A stretch of DNA of 64,000 nucleotides. It comes from Aquibium carbonis (GTDB lineage Bacteria > Pseudomonadota > Alphaproteobacteria > Rhizobiales > Rhizobiaceae). The DNA is taken from NCBI RefSeq assembly GCF_003970795.1, contig NZ_RWKW01000043.1:1-64000 (forward strand), given 5' to 3'. The notes below the pieces were generated by a model. The model was not told the origin of the DNA. It did no database searches and worked only from the letters and a program-made list of their open reading frames with translations. Positions 10,928-21,673 of this stretch are shown piece after piece. The stretch's first letter is position 1. The number at the start of each line of letters is the position of its first letter. Both the position numbers and the translations under genes were made by a program.

Positions 10928-12388
10928 ATGTCCGAAACCTATGACGTCATTATCATCGGCGGCGGCCCCGGCGGCTACGTCACCGCGGTGCGGTCGGCCC
11001 AGCTCGGGCTGAAGACCGCCGTCGTCGAGCGCGAGCACCTCGGCGGCATCTGTTCCAACTGGGGCTGTATCCCGACCAAGGCGCTGCTGCGATCGGCCGA
11101 GGTGCTGCACCTGGCCGAACACGCCAAGGATTACGGGCTGACGCTCGAAGGCCGCATCTCGCCCGACCTGAAGGCGATCGTCGAGCGCTCGCGCGGCGTC
11201 GCCGGCCGCATGAACAACGGCGTCGCCTTCCTGATGAAGAAGAACAAGGTCGACGTCATCTGGGGCGAGGCGAAGATCACCAGGGCGGCCAAGGGCAACA
11301 AGCCGGCCGAGATCGTCGTGTCGAAGCCGGCGAAGAAGCCGATGCTGCCGCAGCACCCCGCGCCGAAGAACACCAAAGGCGAGGGCAGCTACCAGGCCAG
11401 GCACGTCATCATCGCCACCGGCGCCCGGCCGCGCGCGCTGCCGGGGATCGAGCCCGACGGCAGGCTGATCTGGACCTATTTCGAGGCGATGGTGCCCGAA
11501 AAAATGCCGAAGTCGCTGCTCGTCATGGGCTCGGGCGCCATCGGCATCGAGTTCGCGTCCTTCTACCGGGCCATGGGCGTCGACGTGACGGTGGTCGAGG
11601 TGATGAAGCAGGTGATGCCGGTGGAAGATGCCGAGGTTTCCGAGTTCGCCCGCAAGCGCTTCGAGAAGCAGGGCATGAAGATCCATCTCGAGGCCAAGGT
11701 GGTGAAGGTCGAGAAGGGGGCGGACAGCGTCACCGCCCATGTCGAGATGAAGGGCGGGACGGTGGAGAAGATCACCGCCGACCGGATGATCTCGGCCGTC
11801 GGCGTGGTCGGCAATGTCGAGGGCTTCGGCCTGGAAGACCTGGGCGTGAAGACCGAGCGCGGCACGATCGTCATCGACGAATGGTGCCGCACGAGCGTGC
11901 CGGGCCTTTATGCCATCGGCGACGTCGCCGGGCCGCCGATGCTCGCCCACAAGGCAGAGCATGAGGGCGTCATCTGCATCGAGAAGATCGCGGGCCTCCA
12001 CCCGCACCCGCTCGACAAGCTCACTATCCCCGGCTGCACCTATTGCAACCCGCAGGTGGCGTCGGTGGGCTTGACCGAGGCGAAGGCCAAGGAAGCCGGC
12101 CACGAGGTGCGCGTCGGCCGCTTCCCCTTCGTCGCCAACGGCAAGGCCGTGGCGCTGGGGGAGGACCAGGGACTGGTGAAGACGGTGTTCGACAAGAAGA
12201 CCGGCCAGCTCCTCGGCGCCCACATGGTCGGCGCGGAAGTGACCGAGCTGATCCAGGGCTTCGTGGTGGCCATGAACCTCGAGACGACCGAGGAAGAACT
12301 GATGCATTCGGTGTTCCCGCATCCGACCCTGTCGGAGGCGATGAAGGAAAGCGTGCTCGACGCCTATGGTCGGGCGTTGAACGCCTGA
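10928..12388 (+). CDS. lpdA: Dihydrolipoamide dehydrogenase (E3)
   Basis: FAD flavoprotein that reoxidises dihydrolipoamide with NAD+ for the pyruvate dehydrogenase complex. 486 residues. Visible are the FAD-binding IIIGGGPGGYVTAVRSAQLG, the redox disulfide in GGICSNWGCIPTKALL, the NAD-binding GSGAIGIEFASFYRAMG, YAIGDVAGPPMLAHKA and the C-terminal HPTLSEA with the catalytic His. A Lys/Pro-rich insert (about 118-150) after the first FAD segment is characteristic of rhizobial PDH-linked E3. The ATG at 10928 follows an AGGAG site; an in-frame ATG at 10889 would add 13 residues with no good site. Confidence 0.97.
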   Translation: MSETYDVIIIGGGPGGYVTAVRSAQLGLKTAVVEREHLGGICSNWGCIPTKALLRSAEVLHLAEHAKDYGLTLEGRISPDLKAIVERSRGVAGRMNNGVAFLMKKNKVDVIWGEAKITRAAKGNKPAEIVVSKPAKKPMLPQHPAPKNTKGEGSYQARHVIIATGARPRALPGIEPDGRLIWTYFEAMVPEKMPKSLLVMGSGAIGIEFASFYRAMGVDVTVVEVMKQVMPVEDAEVSEFARKRFEKQGMKIHLEAKVVKVEKGADSVTAHVEMKGGTVEKITADRMISAVGVVGNVEGFGLEDLGVKTERGTIVIDEWCRTSVPGLYAIGDVAGPPMLAHKAEHEGVICIEKIAGLHPHPLDKLTIPGCTYCNPQVASVGLTEAKAKEAGHEVRVGRFPFVANGKAVALGEDQGLVKTVFDKKTGQLLGAHMVGAEVTELIQGFVVAMNLETTEEELMHSVFPHPTLSEAMKESVLDAYGRALNA

Positions 12389-12459
12389 GCGGGGGCGGGA
12401 CAGGGCGGCGGCACGTTTACGGGCAGGGGGACGGCGTGTCGGCGCGGAACCGCGATTGA

Positions 12460-13171
<712 letters not shown>

Positions 13172-13204
13172 CGAGTTTCGCGAATTCATGCTTGTTTTCC
13201 GTGT

Positions 13205-13402
13205 ATGAGGACGGGATGTGAGCCTAGACGAACGACGAAGTATGTGTCGCCTTCGATACAGGAAACTGCGGCGAGCCTGTTTCGTCTCCTGAACCTGATC
13301 GCGGAGAAGATGGTCTCCGAGCCCAAGCACGTTGACGAAGTCTACGCCATGCTCCCGGTGAACGCACTTGCCGCGATAGAGGCGCGAGACAAGAAGGAAT
13401 AG
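13205..13402 (+). CDS. Small hypothetical protein, doubtful
   Basis: A possible 65-residue protein with a basic N-terminus and two amphipathic helical stretches (about 20-38 and 42-62, the latter VDEVYAMLPVNALAAIEARD). No ribosome site is obvious at the ATG at 13205; an internal GTG would give 52 residues. No family recognised. It lies just after the toxin gene, so it may be a third gene of the inserted module or a chance frame. Confidence 0.3.
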   Translation: MRTGCEPRRTTKYVSPSIQETAASLFRLLNLIAEKMVSEPKHVDEVYAMLPVNALAAIEARDKKE

Positions 13403-13529
13403 GCACCCTGCGGCGCATTCACCCTTCGGCGCGCCCTTCTGGCCCCCGCACGGCCCTTCGCTTGCGCTCCGGGCGTTTGGCGCTCGTATAGCCAAATCGT
13501 TGGCTTTCCGTCCGCTGCGCGGACCCGCA

Positions 13530-13570
13530 CCTCACCCCCCTCGGGGTGGGGAGATCGGCAGCTTCGGCGG
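13530..13570. repeat. Palindromic GC-rich element, intergenic copy
   Basis: CTCACCCCCCTCGGGGTGGGG followed by AGATCGGCAGCTTCGGCGG. The second half is the exact reverse complement of sequence at about 40953-40972 next to the ApbE-like gene, which identifies both as copies of one dispersed repeat. It lies in a gene-free stretch of about 260 bases before the first GlsB gene. Confidence 0.65.
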
Positions 13571-13662
13571 CTCGCCATCTCCCGATTCCTTCTCCCGCCC
13601 TTGTCCCCGATGGCCGCCCGTCGCAGGATGGCGCCCTGCAACTTTCGAGGGGATTTCGAATC

Positions 13663-13908
13663 ATGGAAGTGGGTTGGTTCGTGGCGATCGTGGTCGGCGG
13701 GTTTGCCGGCTGGCTGGCCGGCAAGGTGATGGACATGCGCTTCGGCGTGTTCATGAACATCATCGTCGGCATCATCGGCGCCGTCGTCGGCAACGCGGTC
13801 CTGTCGCGGTTCGGCGTCTTCGTCGAGGGCGACTGGCTGGGCTACCTGATCGTCGGCTTCATCGGCGCCTGCATCCTGCTGTTCGTGGTCAAGCTGGTCC
13901 GCCGCTGA
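13663..13908 (+). CDS. GlsB/YeaQ/YmgE-family small membrane protein (copy 1)
   Basis: 81-residue integral membrane protein of the transglycosylase-associated (Pfam Transgly_assoc) family, usually stress-induced. Three Gly-rich membrane segments are seen: about 2-21 (GGFAGWLAGKVM), 29-49 (FMNIIVGIIGAVVGNAVL) and 60-78 (YLIVGFIGACILLFVVK). The ATG at 13663 has AGGGGA nine bases upstream. A paralogue follows at 14050. The biochemical role of the family is not established. Confidence 0.85.
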   Translation: MEVGWFVAIVVGGFAGWLAGKVMDMRFGVFMNIIVGIIGAVVGNAVLSRFGVFVEGDWLGYLIVGFIGACILLFVVKLVRR

Positions 13909-14049
13909 GCCTGTCATACAGCCGCTGCAAGCCATCCATCCCGCCTGCCGCGTCGATGGCGAAAAAACGTCGTGTTCGCGGCGGTTTTCCGGAACCGAAT
14001 GCCCGGTTGTCCATTGTTGCTGCGGAACGGTTCACAATGGAGTGATGGA

Positions 14050-14304
14050 ATGGACTTGAACGGCGTGGGAATTCTGGGCGCGATCATCGTCGGCGGCGTT
14101 GCCGGCTGGCTGGCCGAGCAGTTCATGAAGAGCAACATGGGGCTCCTGATGAACATCATCCTCGGCATCGTCGGGGCGGCCTTGCTCAACTTCCTCCTGA
14201 GCGCGCTCGGCATCTACACCGGCACGGGCTGGCTGGTCTACCTGATCGTGGGCTTCATCGGCGCCTGCATCCTGATCGCCATCGGGCGAGCCGTCAGGCG
14301 ATAG
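14050..14304 (+). CDS. GlsB/YeaQ/YmgE-family small membrane protein (copy 2)
   Basis: 84-residue paralogue of the protein at 13663, with the same three-segment plan: GGVAGWLAEQFM, LLMNIILGIVGAALLNFLL and LVYLIVGFIGACILIAIG. A GGAGTGATGG ribosome site leads into the ATG at 14050. The two copies share the GFIGACIL segment and are 141 bases apart. They look like an old tandem duplication, since their DNA has diverged. Confidence 0.84.
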   Translation: MDLNGVGILGAIIVGGVAGWLAEQFMKSNMGLLMNIILGIVGAALLNFLLSALGIYTGTGWLVYLIVGFIGACILIAIGRAVRR

Positions 14305-14361
14305 CCCACCCAAGCGCCCGCCGACCATGCGTTCGACGGGCATGTGAGCAAAACGGCAAGG

Positions 14362-14378
14362 CCGCCATGTGATGGCGG
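14362..14378 (+). terminator. Short hairpin after the GlsB pair
   Basis: CCGCCA (14362-14367), loop TGTGA, TGGCGG (14373-14378). Six GC-rich pairs without a U-run; a weak terminator candidate between the GlsB genes and lipA. Confidence 0.25.
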
Positions 14379-14534
14379 TCTACCAACCGGCATCATGACG
14401 CGTTATATCGGTGGCTCGGACGCATGCGGCGATCGTCAAGATTCGCGCCGCACGCGTCACGTGTTCGTTTGTGGCATGTCCCCGGCCGATGCCGGGTCTC
14501 TTCCGGGAGGCATGCCCGATCCGCCGGAGCAGTC

Positions 14535-15497
14535 ATGGTCACCGTCATCGACACAGTCGCGCGTCCCCGCGCACGCCATCCCGAAAAGGCCCACAGGCCC
14601 GATCAGGACGTGTTGCGCAAGCCCGACTGGATCCGGGTTCGCGCGCCCGTGTCGAAGGGTTATTCGGAGACCCGCGAGATCGTTCGTTCGCACAATCTGG
14701 TGACGGTGTGCGAAGAAGCCGGCTGTCCCAACATCGGCGAATGCTGGGACAAGAAGCACGCTACCTTCATGATCATGGGCGACATCTGCACCCGCGCCTG
14801 CGCCTTCTGCAACGTGTCGACAGGCCGGCCCGAAGCGCTCGACCGTGCGGAGCCCGACAGCGTGGCCAGGGCGGTCGCCAAGATGGGCCTCAACCACGTC
14901 GTCATCACCTCGGTCGACCGCGACGATCTCGACGATGGCGGGGCGCAGCACTTCGCCGACGTCATCCATGCCATCCGCGCCCTGTCTCCGGCGACGACGA
15001 TCGAGATCCTGACGCCCGACTTCCTGAGGAAGGACGGGGCACTGGAGATCGTGGTCGCGGCCCGGCCCGACGTCTTCAACCACAATCTCGAAACGGTGCC
15101 GTCGAACTATCTGACGGTGCGGCCCGGCGCGCGCTACTTCCATTCGATCCGGCTCCTGCAGCGGGTGAAGGAGCTCGATCCGGGCATGTTCACCAAGTCT
15201 GGCATCATGGTGGGGCTGGGCGAGGAGCGCAACGAGGTGCTGCAGCTGATGGACGATCTGCGCGTCGCCGACGTCGATTTCCTGACCATCGGGCAGTATC
15301 TGCAGCCGACGAAGAAGCACCATCCGGTGAAGGCCTTCGTGACGCCCGACGAGTTCAAGTCCTACGAAACGGTGGCCTACACCAAGGGCTTCCTGATGGT
15401 GGCGGCGTCGCCTCTGACGCGCTCGTCGCACCACGCTGGCGATGATTTCGCACGCCTGAAGGCGGCGCGCGAGCGCAAGCGCACAGCCCTTGCCTGA
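14535..15497 (+). CDS. lipA: Lipoyl synthase
   Basis: Radical-SAM enzyme that inserts sulfurs into octanoyl groups on lipoyl domains, here the K43 sites of PdhB and PdhC. 320 residues. Two Fe-S clusters are evident: the auxiliary [13 protein letters not shown] and the radical-SAM [21 protein letters not shown] and the C-terminal [17 protein letters not shown] are conserved in the family. The ATG at 14535 is preceded by GGAG at seven bases. Encoding it directly behind the pdh genes ties cofactor maturation to its main client. Confidence 0.97.
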   Translation: MVTVIDTVARPRARHPEKAHRPDQDVLRKPDWIRVRAPVSKGYSETREIVRSHNLVTVCEEAGCPNIGECWDKKHATFMIMGDICTRACAFCNVSTGRPEALDRAEPDSVARAVAKMGLNHVVITSVDRDDLDDGGAQHFADVIHAIRALSPATTIEILTPDFLRKDGALEIVVAARPDVFNHNLETVPSNYLTVRPGARYFHSIRLLQRVKELDPGMFTKSGIMVGLGEERNEVLQLMDDLRVADVDFLTIGQYLQPTKKHHPVKAFVTPDEFKSYETVAYTKGFLMVAASPLTRSSHHAGDDFARLKAARERKRTALA

Positions 15498-15506
15498 TCG
15501 AAACCC

Positions 15507-15995
15507 ATGCCGAAATACGAAACCGTCCACCCCGTCCGCCATGCGCCGGAACGCATGTATGCGCTGGTGATGGACGTCGAACGCTATCCGCAGTTCGTGC
15601 CGATGTGCGAGGCGCTGGTGGTGCGGTCGCGCAAGGAACGCGACGGCGTGGAAGTGCTCGTCGCCGACATGACGGTCGGCTACAAGGCGATCCGCGAGAC
15701 CTTCACCAGCCAGGTGGTGGCACGCGAGGCCGAGCTTGCGATCGACGTGAAGTATCTCGACGGTCCGTTCCGCTATCTGGAGAACCGCTGGCGCTTCGAG
15801 CCGAACGGCAAGGGTGGCACGGACATCCACTTCTTCATCGAATACGAGTTCAAGAGCCGCGTGCTGGGCGCGCTGATGGGGGCGATGTTCGACCGCGCCT
15901 TCCGACTGTTTGCCGGCGCCTTCGAGAAGCGCGCCGATGCCGTCTACGGCCAGCCGACGGATGATTTCACGGGCGCGTCAGCCTCGCGAGCATGA
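15507..15995 (+). CDS. Coenzyme Q-binding protein COQ10 / RatA-like START-fold protein
   Basis: 162-residue START/Bet v1-like protein. [21 protein letters not shown] and [14 protein letters not shown]...[13 protein letters not shown] are typical of the COQ10/RatA family. In alphaproteobacteria and mitochondria, members bind ubiquinone and support respiration. The RatA toxin label, from an E. coli homologue, should not be transferred: there is no RatB partner here. It starts 9 bases after lipA and is probably co-transcribed. It ends head-on with cinA, whose stop at 15967 lies inside this gene's last codons, a 29-base convergent overlap. Confidence 0.87.
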   Translation: MPKYETVHPVRHAPERMYALVMDVERYPQFVPMCEALVVRSRKERDGVEVLVADMTVGYKAIRETFTSQVVAREAELAIDVKYLDGPFRYLENRWRFEPNGKGGTDIHFFIEYEFKSRVLGALMGAMFDRAFRLFAGAFEKRADAVYGQPTDDFTGASASRA

Positions 15996-16458
15996 GCTCG
16001 AGCGCGGTGCGGACGGTCTGCTGGCGGACATGGTCGCGGCTTTTGGGCTCGAACAGGCGCTGAACCGCCACGACCTCGGCGCCGCGCGCGGCCAGGCCGA
16101 ACCAGACCAGGCCGATGGGCTTTTCCTCCGACCCGCCGCCCGGCCCGGCAATGCCGGTCACCGCGACGGCCATCGTCGCCTTCGAGCGCGACAGCGCGCC
16201 GGCCGCCATCTCTCGCGCCGTTTCGGCCGAAACGGCGCCGTGCGCCGACAGCGTGGCCTCGGCGACGCCGAGCATCTCCATCTTCGCCTCGTTGGAATAG
16301 GTGACGAAACCTCGATCGACCACGATCGACGAGCCGGCAATGTCGGTCAGCGCGGCCGAAATCAGGCCGCCGGTGCAGGATTCGGCCGTCGACACGGTGA
16401 TGCCTTCGGCGGCGCAGGCTTCGAGCAGGGCGCGGGCGAGATCGGCGTGCGGGCTCAT
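15967..16458 (-). CDS. CinA-family nicotinamide-nucleotide amidohydrolase (stand-alone C-terminal domain)
   Basis: 163-residue CinA C-terminal domain (PncC), which deamidates nicotinamide mononucleotide for NAD salvage. Signatures: [43 protein letters not shown] and the [17 protein letters not shown]-like C-terminal helix. The N-terminal MoeA-like domain of full CinA is absent, as in other rhizobia. Its ATG overlaps the ispDF stop by ATGA, with GGAGAGG upstream, so the two are translationally coupled. Confidence 0.9.
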   Translation of the reverse strand: MSPHADLARALLEACAAEGITVSTAESCTGGLISAALTDIAGSSIVVDRGFVTYSNEAKMEMLGVAEATLSAHGAVSAETAREMAAGALSRSKATMAVAVTGIAGPGGGSEEKPIGLVWFGLAARGAEVVAVQRLFEPKSRDHVRQQTVRTALELMLARLTRP

Positions 16459-17660
16459 GCGGGTACCTCTCCGGGATAGACGACGGTGGCGGTGGCGATG
16501 GCGGCGATGCCCTCCCGGCGGCCGACGAAGCCGAGCTTCTCGTTGGTGGTGGCCTTGATCGAGACTCGGTCGGGCGCAAGACCGAGCATGGACGCCATGG
16601 CCTCGACCATCGCCGGCCGGTGCGGCCCGACCTTCGGCGCCTCGCAGATCAGCGTCACGTCGGCATGGGCGATGCGGCCGCCGCGCGTCCGGACGATGCC
16701 GGCCGCGTGCTCGACGAAGAGGCGCGAGGCTGCGCCCTTCCATTGCGGGTCGGAGGGCGGAAAATGGACGCCGATGTCGCCGGCGCCGCAGGTGGCCAGA
16801 AGCGCGTCGGTCAGCGCGTGCAGGCCGACATCGGCGTCGGAATGGCCGTTGAGCTTCATCTCGTGCGGGATCGCGACGCCGCACAGCGTGACATGGTCGC
16901 CGGGCTCGAAGGAATGCACGTCGTAGCCGTTGCCGGTGCGCACATCCGGAAAGGACGGCGCGCGCGCGAGCTTTTCGTCGGCCATGGCGATCTCCCGGGC
17001 ATAGGTGAGCTTGACGTTGTCGGGCGAGCCCTCGACCAGCCGGACGCCGATGCCGGCCCATTCGGCGATGGCCGAATCGTCGGTGAAATCCTCGCGGCCC
17101 AGTGTGGCGGCCTTGCGATGCGCCTCGAGGATCGGCGCGAAGCGAAAGCCCTGCGGGGTCTGCGCGGCAAACAGGCCGGCGCGCGGCACCGTCGCCTCGA
17201 CGTGGCCGGCCGCGCCGGACCGCTTCAGCGTGTCGGAGACCGCCAGCGCCGGGAGCACGCCCAGGTCGGCGTCGAGGCCCGACACCACGCGGTCGATCAG
17301 CGCCGTGTCCACGAAAGGGCGCACGCCGTCATGGATCAGGATGTCGCGCGGCGGGTTCGGCTCCAGCGCCTCCAGCGCCAGCCGGGTGGAAGCCTGGCGG
17401 GTGGCGCCGCCGAAGACGACCCGCAGCCGGGGATCGGAGCCGGGCAGGGCGGCGCTAAAAAGCGCTTCGTCATCGCGATGTATCGCGACGACGATACGGT
17501 CGATGGCGGGATGCGCGCGGAAGGCGTCGACGGTGCGGCGGATGACCGGGACGCCGCCGATCCGGCGATACTGCTTCGGTCCGTCCGCCTGGCCGGCGCG
17601 CTCGCCGCGACCGGCCGCGACGATCACGACGACGGTCTGGCGGGGTTGGCTCGTGGACAT
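16455..17660 (-). CDS. ispDF: Bifunctional IspD/IspF isoprenoid enzyme
   Basis: Catalyses two non-consecutive steps of the methylerythritol-phosphate pathway: cytidylylation of MEP and formation of the 2,4-cyclodiphosphate. 401 residues. IspD domain, about 1-225, has the CTP loop [10 protein letters not shown]...[18 protein letters not shown] and DVKLTYA-like NVKLTYARE. IspF domain, about 240-401, has [13 protein letters not shown] with the zinc-binding D-x-[19 protein letters not shown] and [12 protein letters not shown]. The fusion is typical of Rhizobiales. The promoter shares the 159-base region with dusB, which reads the other way. Confidence 0.97.
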   Translation of the reverse strand: MSTSQPRQTVVVIVAAGRGERAGQADGPKQYRRIGGVPVIRRTVDAFRAHPAIDRIVVAIHRDDEALFSAALPGSDPRLRVVFGGATRQASTRLALEALEPNPPRDILIHDGVRPFVDTALIDRVVSGLDADLGVLPALAVSDTLKRSGAAGHVEATVPRAGLFAAQTPQGFRFAPILEAHRKAATLGREDFTDDSAIAEWAGIGVRLVEGSPDNVKLTYAREIAMADEKLARAPSFPDVRTGNGYDVHSFEPGDHVTLCGVAIPHEMKLNGHSDADVGLHALTDALLATCGAGDIGVHFPPSDPQWKGAASRLFVEHAAGIVRTRGGRIAHADVTLICEAPKVGPHRPAMVEAMASMLGLAPDRVSIKATTNEKLGFVGRREGIAAIATATVVYPGEVPA

Positions 17661-17819
17661 CGCCGGTCACTCTCCTGCATGGGATTCGATCTATCGACGT
17701 GGTTTGTCGCTGACCAGCGTTTTTGTGATACCAGACCCGCGAGCCGGAATTTTGCGTTGCAACCGCAACCGGACATGTCTAATGAATAAGCAAGGCAGTT
17801 ATCTGCGCGGTTTTTGTGC

Positions 17820-18848
17820 ATGTGTGACGTTCCTAGGCTAGCCGACCCGCTGGTGATCGGTGAAGCCACCATCCGCAACAGGGTCTTCCTGGCGCCGCTC
17901 TCGGGGATCACCGACAGCGCGTTTCGCAGCCGCGCGTTCGCGCATGGGGCCGGCATGGTCGTGTCCGAGATGGTGGCGAGCGGCGAACTGGCACGGGGGC
18001 GGCTCGATTCCGTGCGGCGTATCGAAAAGGCGGGAGACCAGCTCCACGTCGTCCAGCTGGCTGGCCGCGACGCGCGCTGGATGGCCGAGGGCGCGAGGAT
18101 CGCGGCCGGCGAGGGCGCCGACATCATCGACATCAACATGGGTTGCCCGGCCAAGAAGGTGACCGGCGGCTATTGCGGCTCGGCGCTGATGCGCGACCTC
18201 GACCTGGCGCAATCGCTGATCGAGGCGGTGGTCGAGGCCGTCGGCGTGCCGGTGACGGTCAAGATGCGGCTCGGCTGGGACGACACCGCGCTGGTGGCGC
18301 CCGAACTCGCAAGGCGGGCCGAGGCGGCCGGCGTCGCCATGGTGACCGTGCACGGCCGCACGCGCTGCCAGTTCTACAAGGGCCGCGCCGACTGGCGCGC
18401 GGTTGCCGCGGTGAAGCAGGCGGTGGCGATCCCCGTCGTCGTCAACGGCGACATCCTGAATGCCGCCGATGCCGCCGAGGCACTGGCGCAGTCCGGCGCC
18501 GACGCCGTCATGATGGGACGCGCCCATTGCGGCGCACCCTGGATGGCGGGCGTGGTTGCCGCCGAAGCCGGTGGACGGCCGGCGATCGGCGTGCCCGGTG
18601 ATCCGGAAGCGCTGGCCGACTATGCCGCTGCCCACCACGAGGACATGCTTTCGCTCTACGGCGTCGGCCCGGGCCTGCGCCACGCGCGCAAGCACCTAGG
18701 CTGGTACCTGGAGCGCCATGCCCGGAGCGTATCGAACGAGCACCGCCTCGCCGTCATGACCTCCACCGATCCCAAGACAGTCATCAAGCAATTGCGCGCG
18801 GCGCTGGTCGAAGGGACCGGTGCCCACGCCATGAGGAACGCCGCATGA
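17820..18848 (+). CDS. dusB: tRNA-dihydrouridine synthase
   Basis: FMN-dependent reduction of uridines in the tRNA D-loop. 342 residues. [23 protein letters not shown], the catalytic cysteine in [32 protein letters not shown] and VVVNGDI are all present. It is the DusB/NifR3 type that classically lies upstream of ntrBC in alphaproteobacteria, as here; the 3' end overlaps ntrB by ATGA. The ATG at 17820 was preferred over an in-frame TTG two codons earlier; the ribosome site is weak either way. Confidence 0.96.
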   Translation: MCDVPRLADPLVIGEATIRNRVFLAPLSGITDSAFRSRAFAHGAGMVVSEMVASGELARGRLDSVRRIEKAGDQLHVVQLAGRDARWMAEGARIAAGEGADIIDINMGCPAKKVTGGYCGSALMRDLDLAQSLIEAVVEAVGVPVTVKMRLGWDDTALVAPELARRAEAAGVAMVTVHGRTRCQFYKGRADWRAVAAVKQAVAIPVVVNGDILNAADAAEALAQSGADAVMMGRAHCGAPWMAGVVAAEAGGRPAIGVPGDPEALADYAAAHHEDMLSLYGVGPGLRHARKHLGWYLERHARSVSNEHRLAVMTSTDPKTVIKQLRAALVEGTGAHAMRNAA

Positions 18849-19983
18849 GCGCAAGTCCAATGCCCCGACCGCCGGTCTTCGACCCGGCGCAGATCGTGCT
18901 GAACACGATCCGCCATCCCGTCATCATGATCGACCATGAAGGCCGGCTGACCTTCGCCAATGCCGATGCGGAGGTGTTCTTCCGGTCGAGCGCCTCGATC
19001 CTGGCGCGCAACACCATCAGCCATTTCGTGCCGTTCGGCAGCCCGCTTCTGACCCTGATCGACCAGGTCAGGGAACGGCAGTCGCCGGTCAACGAATATC
19101 GCGTCGACATTTCGTCGCCGCGCCTGGGGCCCGACAAGCTGGTCGACATCTACGTCGCGCCGGTGCCGGAACTGCCCGGATCGGTGGTGGTGATGCTCCA
19201 GGAACGCTCGATGGCGGACAAGATCGACCGCCAGATGACGCATCGCGGCGCGGCGCGTTCGGTGACCGGACTGGCGGCGATGCTGGCGCACGAGATCAAG
19301 AACCCGTTGTCGGGCATCCGCGGCGCCGCGCAGCTGCTGGAAAGCGTCGTCTCCGACGAGGACCGGTCGCTGACGCGGCTGATCACCGACGAGACCGACC
19401 GCATCGTCTCCCTGGTCGATCGCATGGAGGTTTTCTCCGACGAGCGGCCGATCGACCGGACGCCGGTCAACATTCATGTCGTGCTCGACCACGTGAAGGC
19501 GATCGCACGCAACGGCTTTGCGCAAGGTATCCGCATCATCGAGGATTACGATCCGTCGCTGCCGCCGGTGTTCGGCAACCGCGACCAGCTGGTTCAGGTC
19601 TTCCTCAACCTGGTGAAGAACGCCGCCGAGGCCATCGCGGGCGATCCCTCCGGCGAGATCACGCTGTCGACCGCCTACCGTCCCGGGATCCGGCTGTCCG
19701 TGCCGGGAACGCAGGACCGCGTGTCCCTGCCGCTGCAATTCATCGTTCACGACAATGGCGGCGGCGTGCCCGAGGACATCAGGCCGATCCTGTTCGATCC
19801 GTTCATCACCACCAAGCCGAACGGGTCCGGGCTCGGCCTTGCGCTGGTCGCCAAGATCGTCGGCGAGCATGGCGGGGTGATCGAGTGCGATTCGTCGCCG
19901 CGCGGGACCAGCTTTCGCATCCTGATGCCGACGTGGAAGGAAGACCACGCCGCGCCTGCCAGCACGCTGGAAGGAGCTCTGCG

Positions 19984-19987
<4 letters not shown>
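18845..19987 (+). CDS. ntrB: Nitrogen regulation sensor histidine kinase NtrB
   Basis: Cytosolic bifunctional kinase/phosphatase that controls NtrC according to PII/nitrogen status. 380 residues. PAS domain about 12-120, dimerisation/phosphoacceptor helix with H149 in [19 protein letters not shown]-box [10 protein letters not shown], then the G1/G2 boxes DNGGGVPED and [12 protein letters not shown]. No membrane segment. It overlaps both dusB (4 bases) and ntrC (4 bases), so dusB-ntrB-ntrC is one operon. Confidence 0.97.
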
Positions 19988-21441
<1,454 letters not shown>

Positions 21442-21673
21442 CCCGGTTCATTCCGCTTAGCGTTCGGGGGGGCCGATCCCCGACAAGGACGGCGCGGGCC
21501 GACGTCATGCATCGGCGTCCCGTCGCGTCGAGCGCTTGGGTGGATGGACGAATCGAACCATCTCCGGCGCCGGCTGACGCAACGGCACGGACCATGGGCC
21601 GTCGCGTTCTTGTTGCAGAATAGCCACAAAGCGTTGCAAGAGTGCAACTGACGAGGTGGCGAATCGCAGCGCA
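21442..21673. other. Intergenic region between ntrC and ntrY
   Basis: About 230 bases without a gene. A GC-rich stretch soon after ntrC could weakly terminate. The last 70 bases are less GC-rich and contain GTTGCAGA, GTTGCAAGA and GTGCAACTG in close succession, suggesting an ntrY promoter/operator, though no clear sigma-54 -24/-12 pair was found. Confidence 0.35.

Noticed and set aside
15507-15995. RatA toxin of a toxin-antitoxin pair
   Set aside because: No RatB gene, and the protein lies in a lipoate/respiratory context; the COQ10-like role is more likely.
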